Shown: in pieces, positions 46,164-54,060 of the stretch | Numbering within the stretch: the stretch's first letter is position 1 | Layout: every line of letters begins with the position of its first letter | Assembly: GCA_964612145.1 (NCBI GenBank) | Contig: CAZTBP010000018.1 | Coordinates: forward strand, 1 to 64,000 | DNA from: JAGNLV01 sp964612145 | Lineage (GTDB): Bacteria; Zixibacteria; MSB-5A5; GN15; FEB-12 | DNA: 64,000 nt | Reading direction: 5' to 3' | Position numbers and translations under genes: made by a program | Notes under the pieces: generated by a model | Told to the model about the DNA's origin: nothing | Seen by the model: only the letters and a program-made list of their open reading frames with translations | Database searches by the model: none

Positions 46164-47276
46164 TTATTGCTGCGTGGCCGAGGTATTCTGGGCCGCCTGC
46201 TCGCCGGGCGGTTGGTCCCCAGCTACTTTGACCGGAGATCCGGGGAATATTCGCTCGTTGCCTCGGACGACAACCGGCATTCCTTCTTTGAGCTGCTCCG
46301 ACTGCACGGCGATCATTTTGCCTTCGGTGGAAGTTGTCCGCACCGGCACCGGCACGGCTTTCCCGTCGGCAACGGTGTAAACCACTGTCTGATCGCCATT
46401 GCGAATGATGGCGTCTTTGGATACGGCGAGACTGGTGAATTTGTTGTCCAGCGACAGTACTACTCGAACAAGCATACCACCGGCCAGCCGGCCTTCGTCG
46501 TTCGGAACATCGATGAATACCGGAAAGGTGTGCGTTTCGGAGCTGGCGCTGGGTGAAATGCCGGTGACTTTGCCGGCTACGGGGGGACCACTTTGTTCGG
46601 AGAGCCTGATGCTGACATCGGCACCGGTTGAGAGTTTGCCGAAGTATCGTTCGGGAAGATCGACCAGTACCCGGATATGAGACACGTCGGCCATCTCGAA
46701 CACCGGCGTTCCGGGACTGACCCATTCGCCGACATCGACCAGCTTGCGGCCAGTGTAGCCGTCAAAGGGGGCCACAATTCGGCAGTTCTTGAAGTCCAGT
46801 TCGAGGATCCGACGCTGGGCTTCCAGCTGGCGGTACTCCTGTTCAGTGATGTTTACCCAGGCCTGCGCGGAATCGAGAGCCGTTTCCGATATGAGGTCAC
46901 GGGAGTGAAGATCTTTGGTACGTATCAGCGCGTCTTCTGCCAGGATAAAGCGCTGGTGGGCCTGTTCGGCCTGAGCTGATTTGGCGTCAAGCGAGTACTG
47001 GAACGTCTCGTCATCGAGTGTCACCAGCCGGTCGCCCTTGCGTACCGGATTTCCTTCCGCAGCATTTATCGCAGCAACCCGTCCGGCCACCTCGGCGACA
47101 ATATTGCTGGTCACACGCGCCTCGGTGCGCCCGCTTAGTGTAATTTGATCGTGAAATTCTCGGGTCGTTACCTGGTCAGCCACCACCAGTGTCGGCGGGC
47201 GGTCCTGAGCCGAAATCACAGAAAAGCTAATTATGATAAGAGCCGCAATGGCTGCAAGCGAGGTCGTTGCTTTCAT
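46164..47276 (-). CDS. RND efflux periplasmic adaptor (second system)
   Basis: 370 residues. A signal peptide (MKATTSLAAIAALIIISFSVISA) without a lipobox, then the biotinyl-lipoyl half motifs (SNIVAEVAGRVAAINAAEGNPVRKGDRL and CRIVAPFDGYTGRKLVDVGEWVSPGT) around a helical hairpin, and beta-barrel/membrane-proximal domains. It is the partner of the pump gene 21 bases downstream. The promoter region just upstream has a TATAAT box and a palindrome, suggesting repressor or MerR-type control. Confidence 0.92.
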   Translation of the reverse strand: MKATTSLAAIAALIIISFSVISAQDRPPTLVVADQVTTREFHDQITLSGRTEARVTSNIVAEVAGRVAAINAAEGNPVRKGDRLVTLDDETFQYSLDAKSAQAEQAHQRFILAEDALIRTKDLHSRDLISETALDSAQAWVNITEQEYRQLEAQRRILELDFKNCRIVAPFDGYTGRKLVDVGEWVSPGTPVFEMADVSHIRVLVDLPERYFGKLSTGADVSIRLSEQSGPPVAGKVTGISPSASSETHTFPVFIDVPNDEGRLAGGMLVRVVLSLDNKFTSLAVSKDAIIRNGDQTVVYTVADGKAVPVPVRTTSTEGKMIAVQSEQLKEGMPVVVRGNERIFPGSPVKVAGDQPPGEQAAQNTSATQQ

Positions 47277-47353
47277 TATTGTTTTCCCAATCCCCGGGGT
47301 TTGCTATCTGTCGGCGGATGTTTCCGTCCGTGTATTTGCTACCGGCTGTAACA

Positions 47354-47379
47354 ATTATAGGTGTCTCAGGTTCTGAGAC
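47354..47379 (-). promoter_or_regulatory. -10 box and palindromic operator candidate of the second RND operon
   Basis: On the minus strand a perfect TATAAT lies at 47354-47359, about 80 bases before the adaptor start codon at 47276. Immediately upstream of it, GTCTCAG-GTT-CTGAGAC (47363-47379) is a perfect 7-bp palindrome with a 3-bp spacer, sitting where a -35/-10 spacer would be. A regulator bound there would block or distort the promoter. I find no good -35, which fits a MerR- or activator-type promoter, or the palindrome may be chance. No regulator gene is adjacent. Confidence 0.5.
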
Positions 47380-47486
47380 TCGTATTGCTTTTTACGGGGA
47401 AAAGCAAAAAAAGTATACTATATCAGACCATTTTTTCTATTCTTTCGAGCGATTATCTTAGGCAACGACCGGCAGAAGAGCTTAAC

Positions 47487-47529
47487 AAAAAAAGAGCCCG
47501 GCGGCAGTTTGGAGAAACTGCCACCGGGC
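47487..47529 (-). terminator. Rho-independent terminator after the PKD subtilase
   Basis: A 15-bp stem with one mismatch (GCCCGGTGGCAGTTT / AAACTGCCGCCGGGC on the minus strand), a 4-nt loop and seven U. It lies about 45 bases beyond the stop at 47574. Confidence 0.9.
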
Positions 47530-47573
47530 CATAATAGGGTTTGCTGCAACCCATAGGGATTATGTGATCTGCA

Positions 47574-50297
47574 TTACTTCAGCAGAATCATCTTCCTGGT
47601 CTGGACCTTGTCGCCGGTAATCAGGCGGTACAGGTAGATACCTGACGACTGATTGGAGGCATCCCAGGTCACAATATGTGTACCACTTTCGAACTGACCG
47701 TCGGCCAGAACTGCCACCTGCTGACCGGCGACATTGAACACCTCAAGCGTCACATGCGACGCCGTCGGCAGGGCAAACGCGATATCAGTGGTCGGGTTGA
47801 ACGGGTTCGGGTAGTTCTGCTGCAGACCGAATTCGTTCGGCAGGGCGGTCATGCGATCGCCGGAACCATAGACGTCACCGCTTTCGCAGGACTGGGTGAC
47901 ATGGTTCGCACCGGCATCGTAAGTCAGGGAGGCGTGGGTAACGTTGGTTACTTCGAAGCACCATTCACCGCCGCAACTTCTGGTCTTGCTGGTCTCAAAC
48001 GTTATTGAACCATCGGAGCCAGTCAAGCCACTGCCAGTAGCGGCGACCGGCCCGGTGACGGAGATATAGACTGTTGCATTGGCCACCGGCTGCTCTGCGG
48101 AGTCATAAATGTATATGGTCCCAATACCGGAGCAGTTCGGACCGGCGTTCTTGCGCGTGACGACAATATCGTGCACGTGCATGGTGCCACCAGCGGGCTC
48201 GGTGACCGTGATATAGTCGGTCTTGGTGACGATATCCGAACCGGCACAATTCGAAGCGGTCAGGGTCACGGAGTACGTTCCGGCCGCAGTGTACTCATAG
48301 CTCGGATTTTGCGCGGTGGAGGTGCCACCGTCGCCGAAGTCCCAGGACCAAGAGGTCGGGTTGTTGGTGGACAGGTCGGTGAAGCTGACCGTCAGGGGGG
48401 CATCACCCGAGGTCGGGCTGCCGCTGAAATCGGCCACCGGGGTGGTCTCGTTACAGACCGGCTCGGTCACGGTGATGTAGTCGACCTTTGATTCGATATC
48501 AGAACCGGCGCAGTTCGAGGCCGTCAACGTTACAGTATATGTACCGGCGGCGGTGTACTCATGGCTCGGGTTCTGGGCGGAGGAAGTGCCACCATCACCG
48601 AAGTCCCACGACCAGGAGGCCGGGTTGTTGGTGGACAGGTCGGTGAAGCTGACCGTCAGCGGGGCCTCGCCCGAAGTCGGGCTGCCGCTGAAGTCGGCGA
48701 CCGGGGTGGTCTCGTTACACTGCCCCGTACAGCCAGCAGCGGCAAGCGCTTTCGCAGCATCGGCAATACCGGAGCCAAGGTCACGGCTGTCGCTGTACGG
48801 ATTAGTGTTATTGAGAATCAGACTTGTTTTCTGACTCGCGGTCAGCGATGGATCGCAGGATTCGAGCAGTGCCGCAATACCGGCTACGTGAGGGGCGGCC
48901 ATGGACGTACCGCTCAGCAACGCGATATAATGGGCGGTCAGATCCGGATCATCGGGATTGGCGTAGGTGCTGAGTATGTCGACGCCCGGAGCGGCAACAT
49001 CGACCCAGGAACCATAGTTGGTGAAGCTGGCACCGGCACCGGCAGCATCGGTAGCCGCAACGTCAAGGCAGTCACCGCGACTATTCAGGTAGTCGGCGCT
49101 GCTGGAGTTGCTGTTACCAGCCGCGACCACGATGATAACATCGCGAGAGAGCAGATGGCTGGTGGCCAGATCGAGGCCGCCACTGTTGGACGAACCCCAG
49201 GAGCAGTTAATAGAGGCTACGTTCTGGCCCGCGTCGACCAGATCGGCAATGTAGTACATGGCCTCAGCAGCGTAGTCCATGCGCACAACACCGGTGGTAA
49301 CACCACGATAGGAGGCATGGTAGCCGATACGGCACGGGATAATTTCAACGCCGTTGCCCGGATCGGACCGGGTACCAGCGGCAAAACCACCGGCCACACC
49401 CGCGACGAGGATGCCGTTGTTGGTGATAGCCGAGACCGTACCCGACACGTGCGTACCATGACCGTCGCCATCATCCGGATCGTTGTCGGCGATACTGCAA
49501 TCCTGGTCAATACAGGAGACGCCGAAGCCGCCGGAAGCATCTTCAACGAAGTCCCAGCCGATGACATCATCGATATAGCCGTTGCCATCGTTGTCAACAC
49601 CGTCACCGGGGATTTCACCCGGGTTGATGAAGATGTTGCCGCCGTCGAACGGAGCATCGGGACCCCACTGCGGGCTGTCACCACCGAGGTCGAGGTGGAA
49701 GTAGCGGGTGCCGGAGTCGAGGATACCGACCTTTACCGAAGCAGAGCCGGTGTTGGCATCCCAGGCCTGGTCGGCATGGATGCTGTGGGTATCCCAGTAG
49801 TGCCACTGATCGTATGGGAAATCCGGGTTCGGCGAGCCCTGGTAGTAATCATCATTGGGCGTCAGTGACATCGTGTGAATACCGATCGGCTGAACTTCAC
49901 GGACGGCAGGATGGGCTTCGAAAGCCGCCATGGCGTCATCGAGCGTGCCGGAGTCGAATTTCACTTTGTACGCACGAGCCAGTGCACTCGAAGCTGAGGC
50001 TGCCTGCGATTTAATATCAGCGCCCGGGAATTGCGGGCGGAGTTTGGATACAAGGAACTGGTCAACCAGTGCGTCGAAACCCTCGATATTGGTCAGGGCG
50101 ACGCGCGACTGCATATCTTTTCCATGGTTGACCCGAACGACGTCGTTAAGAACGATGATAAATTCGTTGTCGACGTAGCCGAGGAAGCTCGGTACATCCA
50201 TGTTCTGCTCGGGCTGTACAAACTTGACATCGGCGGCGATGACGCCGGTTGACAGTAAGAATGCGATGCCCAGAACGGCGGTTAGAAACCTTTTCAT
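47574..50297 (-). CDS. Secreted subtilisin-family protease with two PKD domains and a type IX-type sorting domain
   Basis: 907 residues. A signal peptide (MKRFLTAVLGIAFLLSTGVIAA) and a propeptide of about 120 residues (AYKVKFDSGTLDDAMAAFEAHPAVREVQPIG) precede the S8 catalytic domain. The triad is Asp194 (KVGILDSGT), His283 (GHGTHVSGTV) and Ser465 (LSGTSMAAPHVAGIAALL). Two nearly identical PKD domains follow at about 540-720 (SPTSGEAPLTVSFTDLSTNNPASW and SPTSGDAPLTVSFTDLSTNNP). An Ig-like domain and the C-terminal NYPNPFNPTTDIAF...SGIYLYRLITGDKVQTRKMILLK sorting domain complete it. It is probably delivered to the cell surface by a type IX-type system and degrades external protein. Own terminator; long 5' intergenic region. 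Confidence 0.93.
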   Translation of the reverse strand: MKRFLTAVLGIAFLLSTGVIAADVKFVQPEQNMDVPSFLGYVDNEFIIVLNDVVRVNHGKDMQSRVALTNIEGFDALVDQFLVSKLRPQFPGADIKSQAASASSALARAYKVKFDSGTLDDAMAAFEAHPAVREVQPIGIHTMSLTPNDDYYQGSPNPDFPYDQWHYWDTHSIHADQAWDANTGSASVKVGILDSGTRYFHLDLGGDSPQWGPDAPFDGGNIFINPGEIPGDGVDNDGNGYIDDVIGWDFVEDASGGFGVSCIDQDCSIADNDPDDGDGHGTHVSGTVSAITNNGILVAGVAGGFAAGTRSDPGNGVEIIPCRIGYHASYRGVTTGVVRMDYAAEAMYYIADLVDAGQNVASINCSWGSSNSGGLDLATSHLLSRDVIIVVAAGNSNSSSADYLNSRGDCLDVAATDAAGAGASFTNYGSWVDVAAPGVDILSTYANPDDPDLTAHYIALLSGTSMAAPHVAGIAALLESCDPSLTASQKTSLILNNTNPYSDSRDLGSGIADAAKALAAAGCTGQCNETTPVADFSGSPTSGEAPLTVSFTDLSTNNPASWSWDFGDGGTSSAQNPSHEYTAAGTYTVTLTASNCAGSDIESKVDYITVTEPVCNETTPVADFSGSPTSGDAPLTVSFTDLSTNNPTSWSWDFGDGGTSTAQNPSYEYTAAGTYSVTLTASNCAGSDIVTKTDYITVTEPAGGTMHVHDIVVTRKNAGPNCSGIGTIYIYDSAEQPVANATVYISVTGPVAATGSGLTGSDGSITFETSKTRSCGGEWCFEVTNVTHASLTYDAGANHVTQSCESGDVYGSGDRMTALPNEFGLQQNYPNPFNPTTDIAFALPTASHVTLEVFNVAGQQVAVLADGQFESGTHIVTWDASNQSSGIYLYRLITGDKVQTRKMILLK

Positions 50298-50780
50298 AAC
50301 TCCTCCAATAAGAGATTACCTCTCTGCACCGTAATTGTATGGTGAGACAGTTGTCGCGTGAACCAAGTCGCTGATGTTTTCGCGGTTAGCGGCTCGGGCG
50401 AGCGATTGCGGTTAGTATCAGTTGACTGCGATCTTGCCCGGACGTATCACCTCCTTCACACACACATAGAATGCACCGCTGAGAGACTTCGCCTCCCCGG
50501 TGCGAAATTGCTTTATGCTAATGGGTCATTCTAATTGTAAACAGGTTCGAAAATATACTTGCGAAGTCTTTGTTTCGGGCTTCCCGCCGTCCGGTCTGCA
50601 GTCAAGCCGAACGATTCGAAATTATCGCCCACTAACAGGTGGCTATGGATACATCCGCCGAAAGAGAGGGAGCCACCTGCCGTGGGGCGATATTTTGCGC
50701 ATTAAACAAGAAGCTAGTAAGTAGTGTGGTAAGGGCAGGCGAAAAATACACCAATCTAGTGGAAATTTTTCGCACGGCAG
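50298..50780. other. Upstream region of the PKD subtilase with a long inverted repeat
   Basis: No gene. Two 22-nt arms, TATCGCCC..CAGGTGGCT at 50623-50644 and its imperfect complement at 50671-50692, are separated by 26 nt and can fold into a stable hairpin. This is the leader or a promoter region for the minus-strand protease at 50297, or a MITE-like or REP-like element. The rest shows nothing I can name. Confidence 0.45.
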
Positions 50781-50810
50781 AAAAAAAGCGCGCCGCAAAT
50801 GCGACGCGCC
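50781..50810 (-). terminator. Rho-independent terminator after the dockerin subtilase
   Basis: On the minus strand GCGCGTCGC / GCGGCGCGC form a 9-bp stem with a G-U pair and ATTT loop, followed by seven U, 37 bases past the stop at 50847. Confidence 0.88.
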
Positions 50811-50846
50811 AGTAGATTCAGGAAGTGTCTTGCTCGGCGGCTGTTC

Positions 50847-52235
50847 TTAGTCTTTGCCGAAAACTTTGTCCGACATGCGATTAACATCGGCCTGATTGAC
50901 TACACCATCGTTATTCACATCTGCTTGCCGACGGATGCCATTGTTCGGTGGCCGACCTGTTTCGACAGTTTCACTAACCGCGTTCAAATCGGAAACATCG
51001 AGAGTACCGGAATTGTCCATATCCCCCAGACGTTTCGTTACCACTGCTTCGAAAGCATCAAGGCGCCCATAACCGTAGTAAAGATCGTGTGTCACGACGG
51101 TCCCCCAAGTCAGATCTCGCTCGGCTGTGGTTCGCAAATGCTGTTCCATACCGAACGGGTCAGACAGGTTATCGAGTGACCGGATCAGTGTCGCGGTAGC
51201 TGAAGCCAGGGGCGCGGAGAACGATGTCCCGCTCCAGGAGCCCCAGTAATACGGGGCCGGCAGGGCACTGTAAAGATTCACACCGGGGGCGCAGACATCG
51301 ACATGCTCACCACCGTTGGAAAAGGAGGCGATTACATCAAGCGAGTCAATTGCTGACACGGCGATGACGCCGGGATATGCGGCGGGATAGACTGGTACTT
51401 CGATGCCGTTGTTCCCAACCGAGGCAACCAGCGTTATTCCGACATCAAGGGCACCCTGACAGGCATCAGCAAGTGTGTTGTCATCGATGGTAGTGCCGAA
51501 ACTCATATTTATAATGTGGGCGTTTTGTTTTACCGCATGCTTTATTCCCTTCACGACCGTGAAGGTGCTGCTGAGACCGTCACCATCGAAACAGCGAACG
51601 ATAAGCAATTCGGCCTGGGGCGCACCAAGATGCACCAGTCCGGTTACAAACGTGCCATGCCCGAACAGCGCGCCGTCTTCCTCGGAAGGATCATAATCTC
51701 GGCCGATAAAATCGATTTGAAGAGAGTCTGGATGATTCTCAAACAGCGGGTGGGTGGGGTCAAATCCGTTGTCAATGACAGCGATTCGTATACCGTTTCC
51801 CTGAGAAATCATGTGGGCCGAGTCAAAATCAACAGTATACATGGCCGGCTGTGAATAGTACGGTACGGGTTCGGTACTGTCAGAATGCACCGGGACATCG
51901 TCATCGGGGAAAGAGATGCCCATTTGGTGAGTTTCGACCATGTTGAGCAAATAGTTTGGATTTACGGTCGCGATTTCCGACTTTGCAGCCAAGTCGTTTC
52001 GCTTGGATTCGAAACTGAAAGAATCCGGAAAACTCACGAGAAACAGTTGTTCGGATGGTATACTGTCAACAATGGAAACGCCGGCACCGCTGAAAGCGTC
52101 GCTGGAGTTGATTCCGGCCCCGAGTTTGACAATGGCTTGACCGGGGATAATCGGGTTAGCGGCTGCTGTCGCGACAGCAATAACACCCAACAGTAATGTC
52201 AGAAAGAGGAATCTTGTGTTCGATTCGGCAGACAT
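50847..52235 (-). CDS. Secreted subtilisin-family protease with dockerin-like tail
   Basis: 462 residues from the ATG at 52235 (a longer frame begins at 52259). A signal peptide (RFLFLTLLLGVIAVATAAA) and short propeptide precede the S8 catalytic domain, with Asp155 (IAVIDNGFDP), His193 (FGHGTFVTGL) and Ser338 (WSGTSFSAPLASATATL). The C-terminus (GDMDNSGTLDVSDLNAVSETVE, ADVNNDGVVNQADVNRMSDKVFG) is a dockerin-like pair of Ca loops. It lacks the PKD and sorting domains of the adjacent subtilase. It is the last of the set lying behind the sigma factor and anti-sigma-like gene; a 225-bp gap separates it from that gene. It may be part of the regulon. Confidence 0.9.
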   Translation of the reverse strand: MSAESNTRFLFLTLLLGVIAVATAAANPIIPGQAIVKLGAGINSSDAFSGAGVSIVDSIPSEQLFLVSFPDSFSFESKRNDLAAKSEIATVNPNYLLNMVETHQMGISFPDDDVPVHSDSTEPVPYYSQPAMYTVDFDSAHMISQGNGIRIAVIDNGFDPTHPLFENHPDSLQIDFIGRDYDPSEEDGALFGHGTFVTGLVHLGAPQAELLIVRCFDGDGLSSTFTVVKGIKHAVKQNAHIINMSFGTTIDDNTLADACQGALDVGITLVASVGNNGIEVPVYPAAYPGVIAVSAIDSLDVIASFSNGGEHVDVCAPGVNLYSALPAPYYWGSWSGTSFSAPLASATATLIRSLDNLSDPFGMEQHLRTTAERDLTWGTVVTHDLYYGYGRLDAFEAVVTKRLGDMDNSGTLDVSDLNAVSETVETGRPPNNGIRRQADVNNDGVVNQADVNRMSDKVFGKD

Positions 52236-52461
52236 TTTTGATTTACCCCCGTATGTCAACGGTTTAGCCAGTCACTCGGCTGTTTGGAATCGACAGTCTC
52301 TCCGGGACACCACATGCGTGGGCCTGGAAGCAGGTCGAAACCGGAGTCGGGATGACCGGCGAAATTACTAAACAAATATAGCGAAAAAGTCAATATTTCC
52401 AAGTCTCAAATCGACAAAAACACCTTGATGGCGCGGTTTTACTGAGGCAGCGCAAGTCACC

Positions 52462-53037
52462 CTAAACGTCGACAGTGAACTCAAAGTCGTTGCGGTCCGG
52501 ATCAACCACTGTCAGGGTATAGATACCTGCCGGGACCCGGACGAAGTGAAAGACCTGAAACGGATTTGATTTCTCACGGAATGACCGTCGACTTGAGCGC
52601 ATCGCGACATCTAACGCAGTGCCTTTCTCGTAGCCGGAAACCTGGCCGATTATTTCGTAGGTTTCAGGTGACGCGGGGTACATTGACAGCTCAAGCTCGA
52701 TATCGCCTGCAGCGTACCGGAGCCGTCGGCTGTCGATGGTTGCCGGTCGAATTCCGGCCGGCAACGGCATAAGGCCGGAGTCAAAGGTTAGCAGGCCGTG
52801 ATTCGGCGAGTCAGTCTGTTGCTTTTTCAGGTCGCCCACGAAGCGATCAATCAGGCGTTTTACCGCCGTTTGCAGGTCCCTGTCGGGAACAGCCTGATTT
52901 TTCATGGCTCGGACTAATTGAAACAAAGCGGCTGCCTCGGGATCGTTTTCGATCCGAGTTTGAACCTCTTTTTCACGTTTCGGGTCCAGTCGGCCCTGCA
53001 GATAGTCCAGTATCAGTTGTTCAATCTTCTTTTTCAT
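52462..53037 (-). CDS. Soluble protein with anti-sigma-like N-terminus
   Basis: 191 residues from the ATG at 53037. The first about 45 residues (KKKIEQLILDYLQGRLDPKREKEVQTRIENDPEAAALFQLV) look like the helical head of anti-sigma factors, but the zinc motif (HxxxCxxC) and any membrane helix are missing. The rest is beta-rich (DIELELSMYPASPETYEIIGQVSGYEKG; the end PAGIYTLTVVDPDRNDFEFTVDV). It is 63 bases downstream of, and on the same strand as, the sigma factor gene, so it is likely its antagonist or a partner. No homologue is recognised with confidence. It might instead be a substrate of the CHAT protease encoded opposite. Confidence 0.55.
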   Translation of the reverse strand: MKKKIEQLILDYLQGRLDPKREKEVQTRIENDPEAAALFQLVRAMKNQAVPDRDLQTAVKRLIDRFVGDLKKQQTDSPNHGLLTFDSGLMPLPAGIRPATIDSRRLRYAAGDIELELSMYPASPETYEIIGQVSGYEKGTALDVAMRSSRRSFREKSNPFQVFHFVRVPAGIYTLTVVDPDRNDFEFTVDV

Positions 53038-53099
53038 AGTACCCACGGCCTTCAGGGCGAACTTCACCGCCCCCGTTTAGTAGTCTGTTCCAGCATCCC

Positions 53100-53687
53100 T
53101 TAAAATACATCAAAGTGATAGCCTTTTTGCTTTAGCAGTCGGCGGAGTTTCCGCAGGGCTCGTCCCCGAGTCGGTCCGATTGAGGCGACCGGCATGTTAA
53201 GTTTCCTCGCAATTTTCTCGTAACTTGGCTCGGTTTCGTCGAAGAATAAGGCTTGCAGCAACTTAAACTCCCTTTCGGGCAGTGAGGCTACTGCCTCAAG
53301 TAGTAATTGACGTTTCTTTTCTTCGGTATGTCGTTGATCGGGGCCGGGCGCGTCATCTTCCTGAGTATCCTGCAATTGGTCGGAATCGACAAAATCCAGG
53401 AGTCGATCCTTGTAGTAGCGATTATAGATTTGCCGACGCGTTATTGTACCGACATACGAGAAGATTTTAGATGCCGACCGCACCCGGTGAATGTGAGTCA
53501 CCAGCAGGAACGATACCTGGCCAAAGATATCCAGGCTCTCCTCCTGTGACAGTCGGCTGTCCCGACAGATGGAGAAAATCAGGGGGGCGAGTCTTTCCAG
53601 GAGCGCTCGCCAGGCATCCTGATCGCCCTCGCGGCAGGCGCGGACTGTTTGTGCCAGTGTTCGAGAAGTGTCGTCAGCCATCGCCAT
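53100..53687 (-). CDS. ECF-type RNA polymerase sigma factor
   Basis: About 195 residues from the ATG at 53687 (53750 is an alternative). Region 2: QTVRACREGDQDAWRALLERLAPLIFSICR...IFGQVSFLLVTHIHRVRSASKIFSYVGTITRRQIYNRYYKD. Region 4: LPEREFKLLQALFFDETEPSYEKIARKLNMPVASIGPTRGRALRKLRRLL, a helix-turn-helix. It has the two-domain ECF architecture (no region 1 or 3). The anti-sigma-like gene lies downstream, and the TPR-CHAT gene diverges from it by about 310 bp. It probably controls these genes and perhaps the adjoining subtilase. Confidence 0.9.
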   Translation of the reverse strand: MAMADDTSRTLAQTVRACREGDQDAWRALLERLAPLIFSICRDSRLSQEESLDIFGQVSFLLVTHIHRVRSASKIFSYVGTITRRQIYNRYYKDRLLDFVDSDQLQDTQEDDAPGPDQRHTEEKKRQLLLEAVASLPEREFKLLQALFFDETEPSYEKIARKLNMPVASIGPTRGRALRKLRRLLKQKGYHFDVF

Positions 53688-53750
53688 CAATTCTGAAAAT
53701 AACTCATTAAGCCGCCACGCAGGCGCAGTTGTCAAGTGATCTTGTTGCAA

Positions 53751-54060
53751 CTATTATGGATGTCAAGAACACCAAGCGCCTTACGTCGGCTTACAAGCAG
53801 TTTGTGCCGGAGAATTCTGGTATTTTTCCACGTCTCCGACGGTCTGCTATGTGAGAGAGAGTACGACTATACCTCTTGATACAGAGTGGGAGACGGTTGC
53901 CTTCGGGCGCTGTCTCCTGCCCCTGCTTGAAAGCCTAACGAAACGGGGCCGACAGGGGATTCCACTGCGACACCGGAAAGCACTTGCTGATGTTCGAAAG
54001 ATGCCCCTAATTACGAGTAGGGTCAAGTATTGTCCGTTTATTGTTTCACGATAGAGCGCC
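53751..54060. other. Divergent promoter region of sigma factor and TPR-CHAT genes
   Basis: No gene. A weak inverted repeat GGAGAC (53889-53894) / GTCTCC (53912-53917) is the only structure noted. Promoters for both flanking genes must lie here, and an ECF autoregulated promoter is a reasonable guess, but I cannot point to a -35/-10 pair. Confidence 0.4.

Noticed and set aside
48561..49868. 435-codon plus-strand frame antisense to the PKD subtilase
   Set aside because: It is a shadow frame, rich in Gly/Val/Arg with no domain.
53851..54054. 67-codon frame before the TPR-CHAT gene
   Set aside because: No ribosome binding site or motif; it lies in the divergent promoter region.
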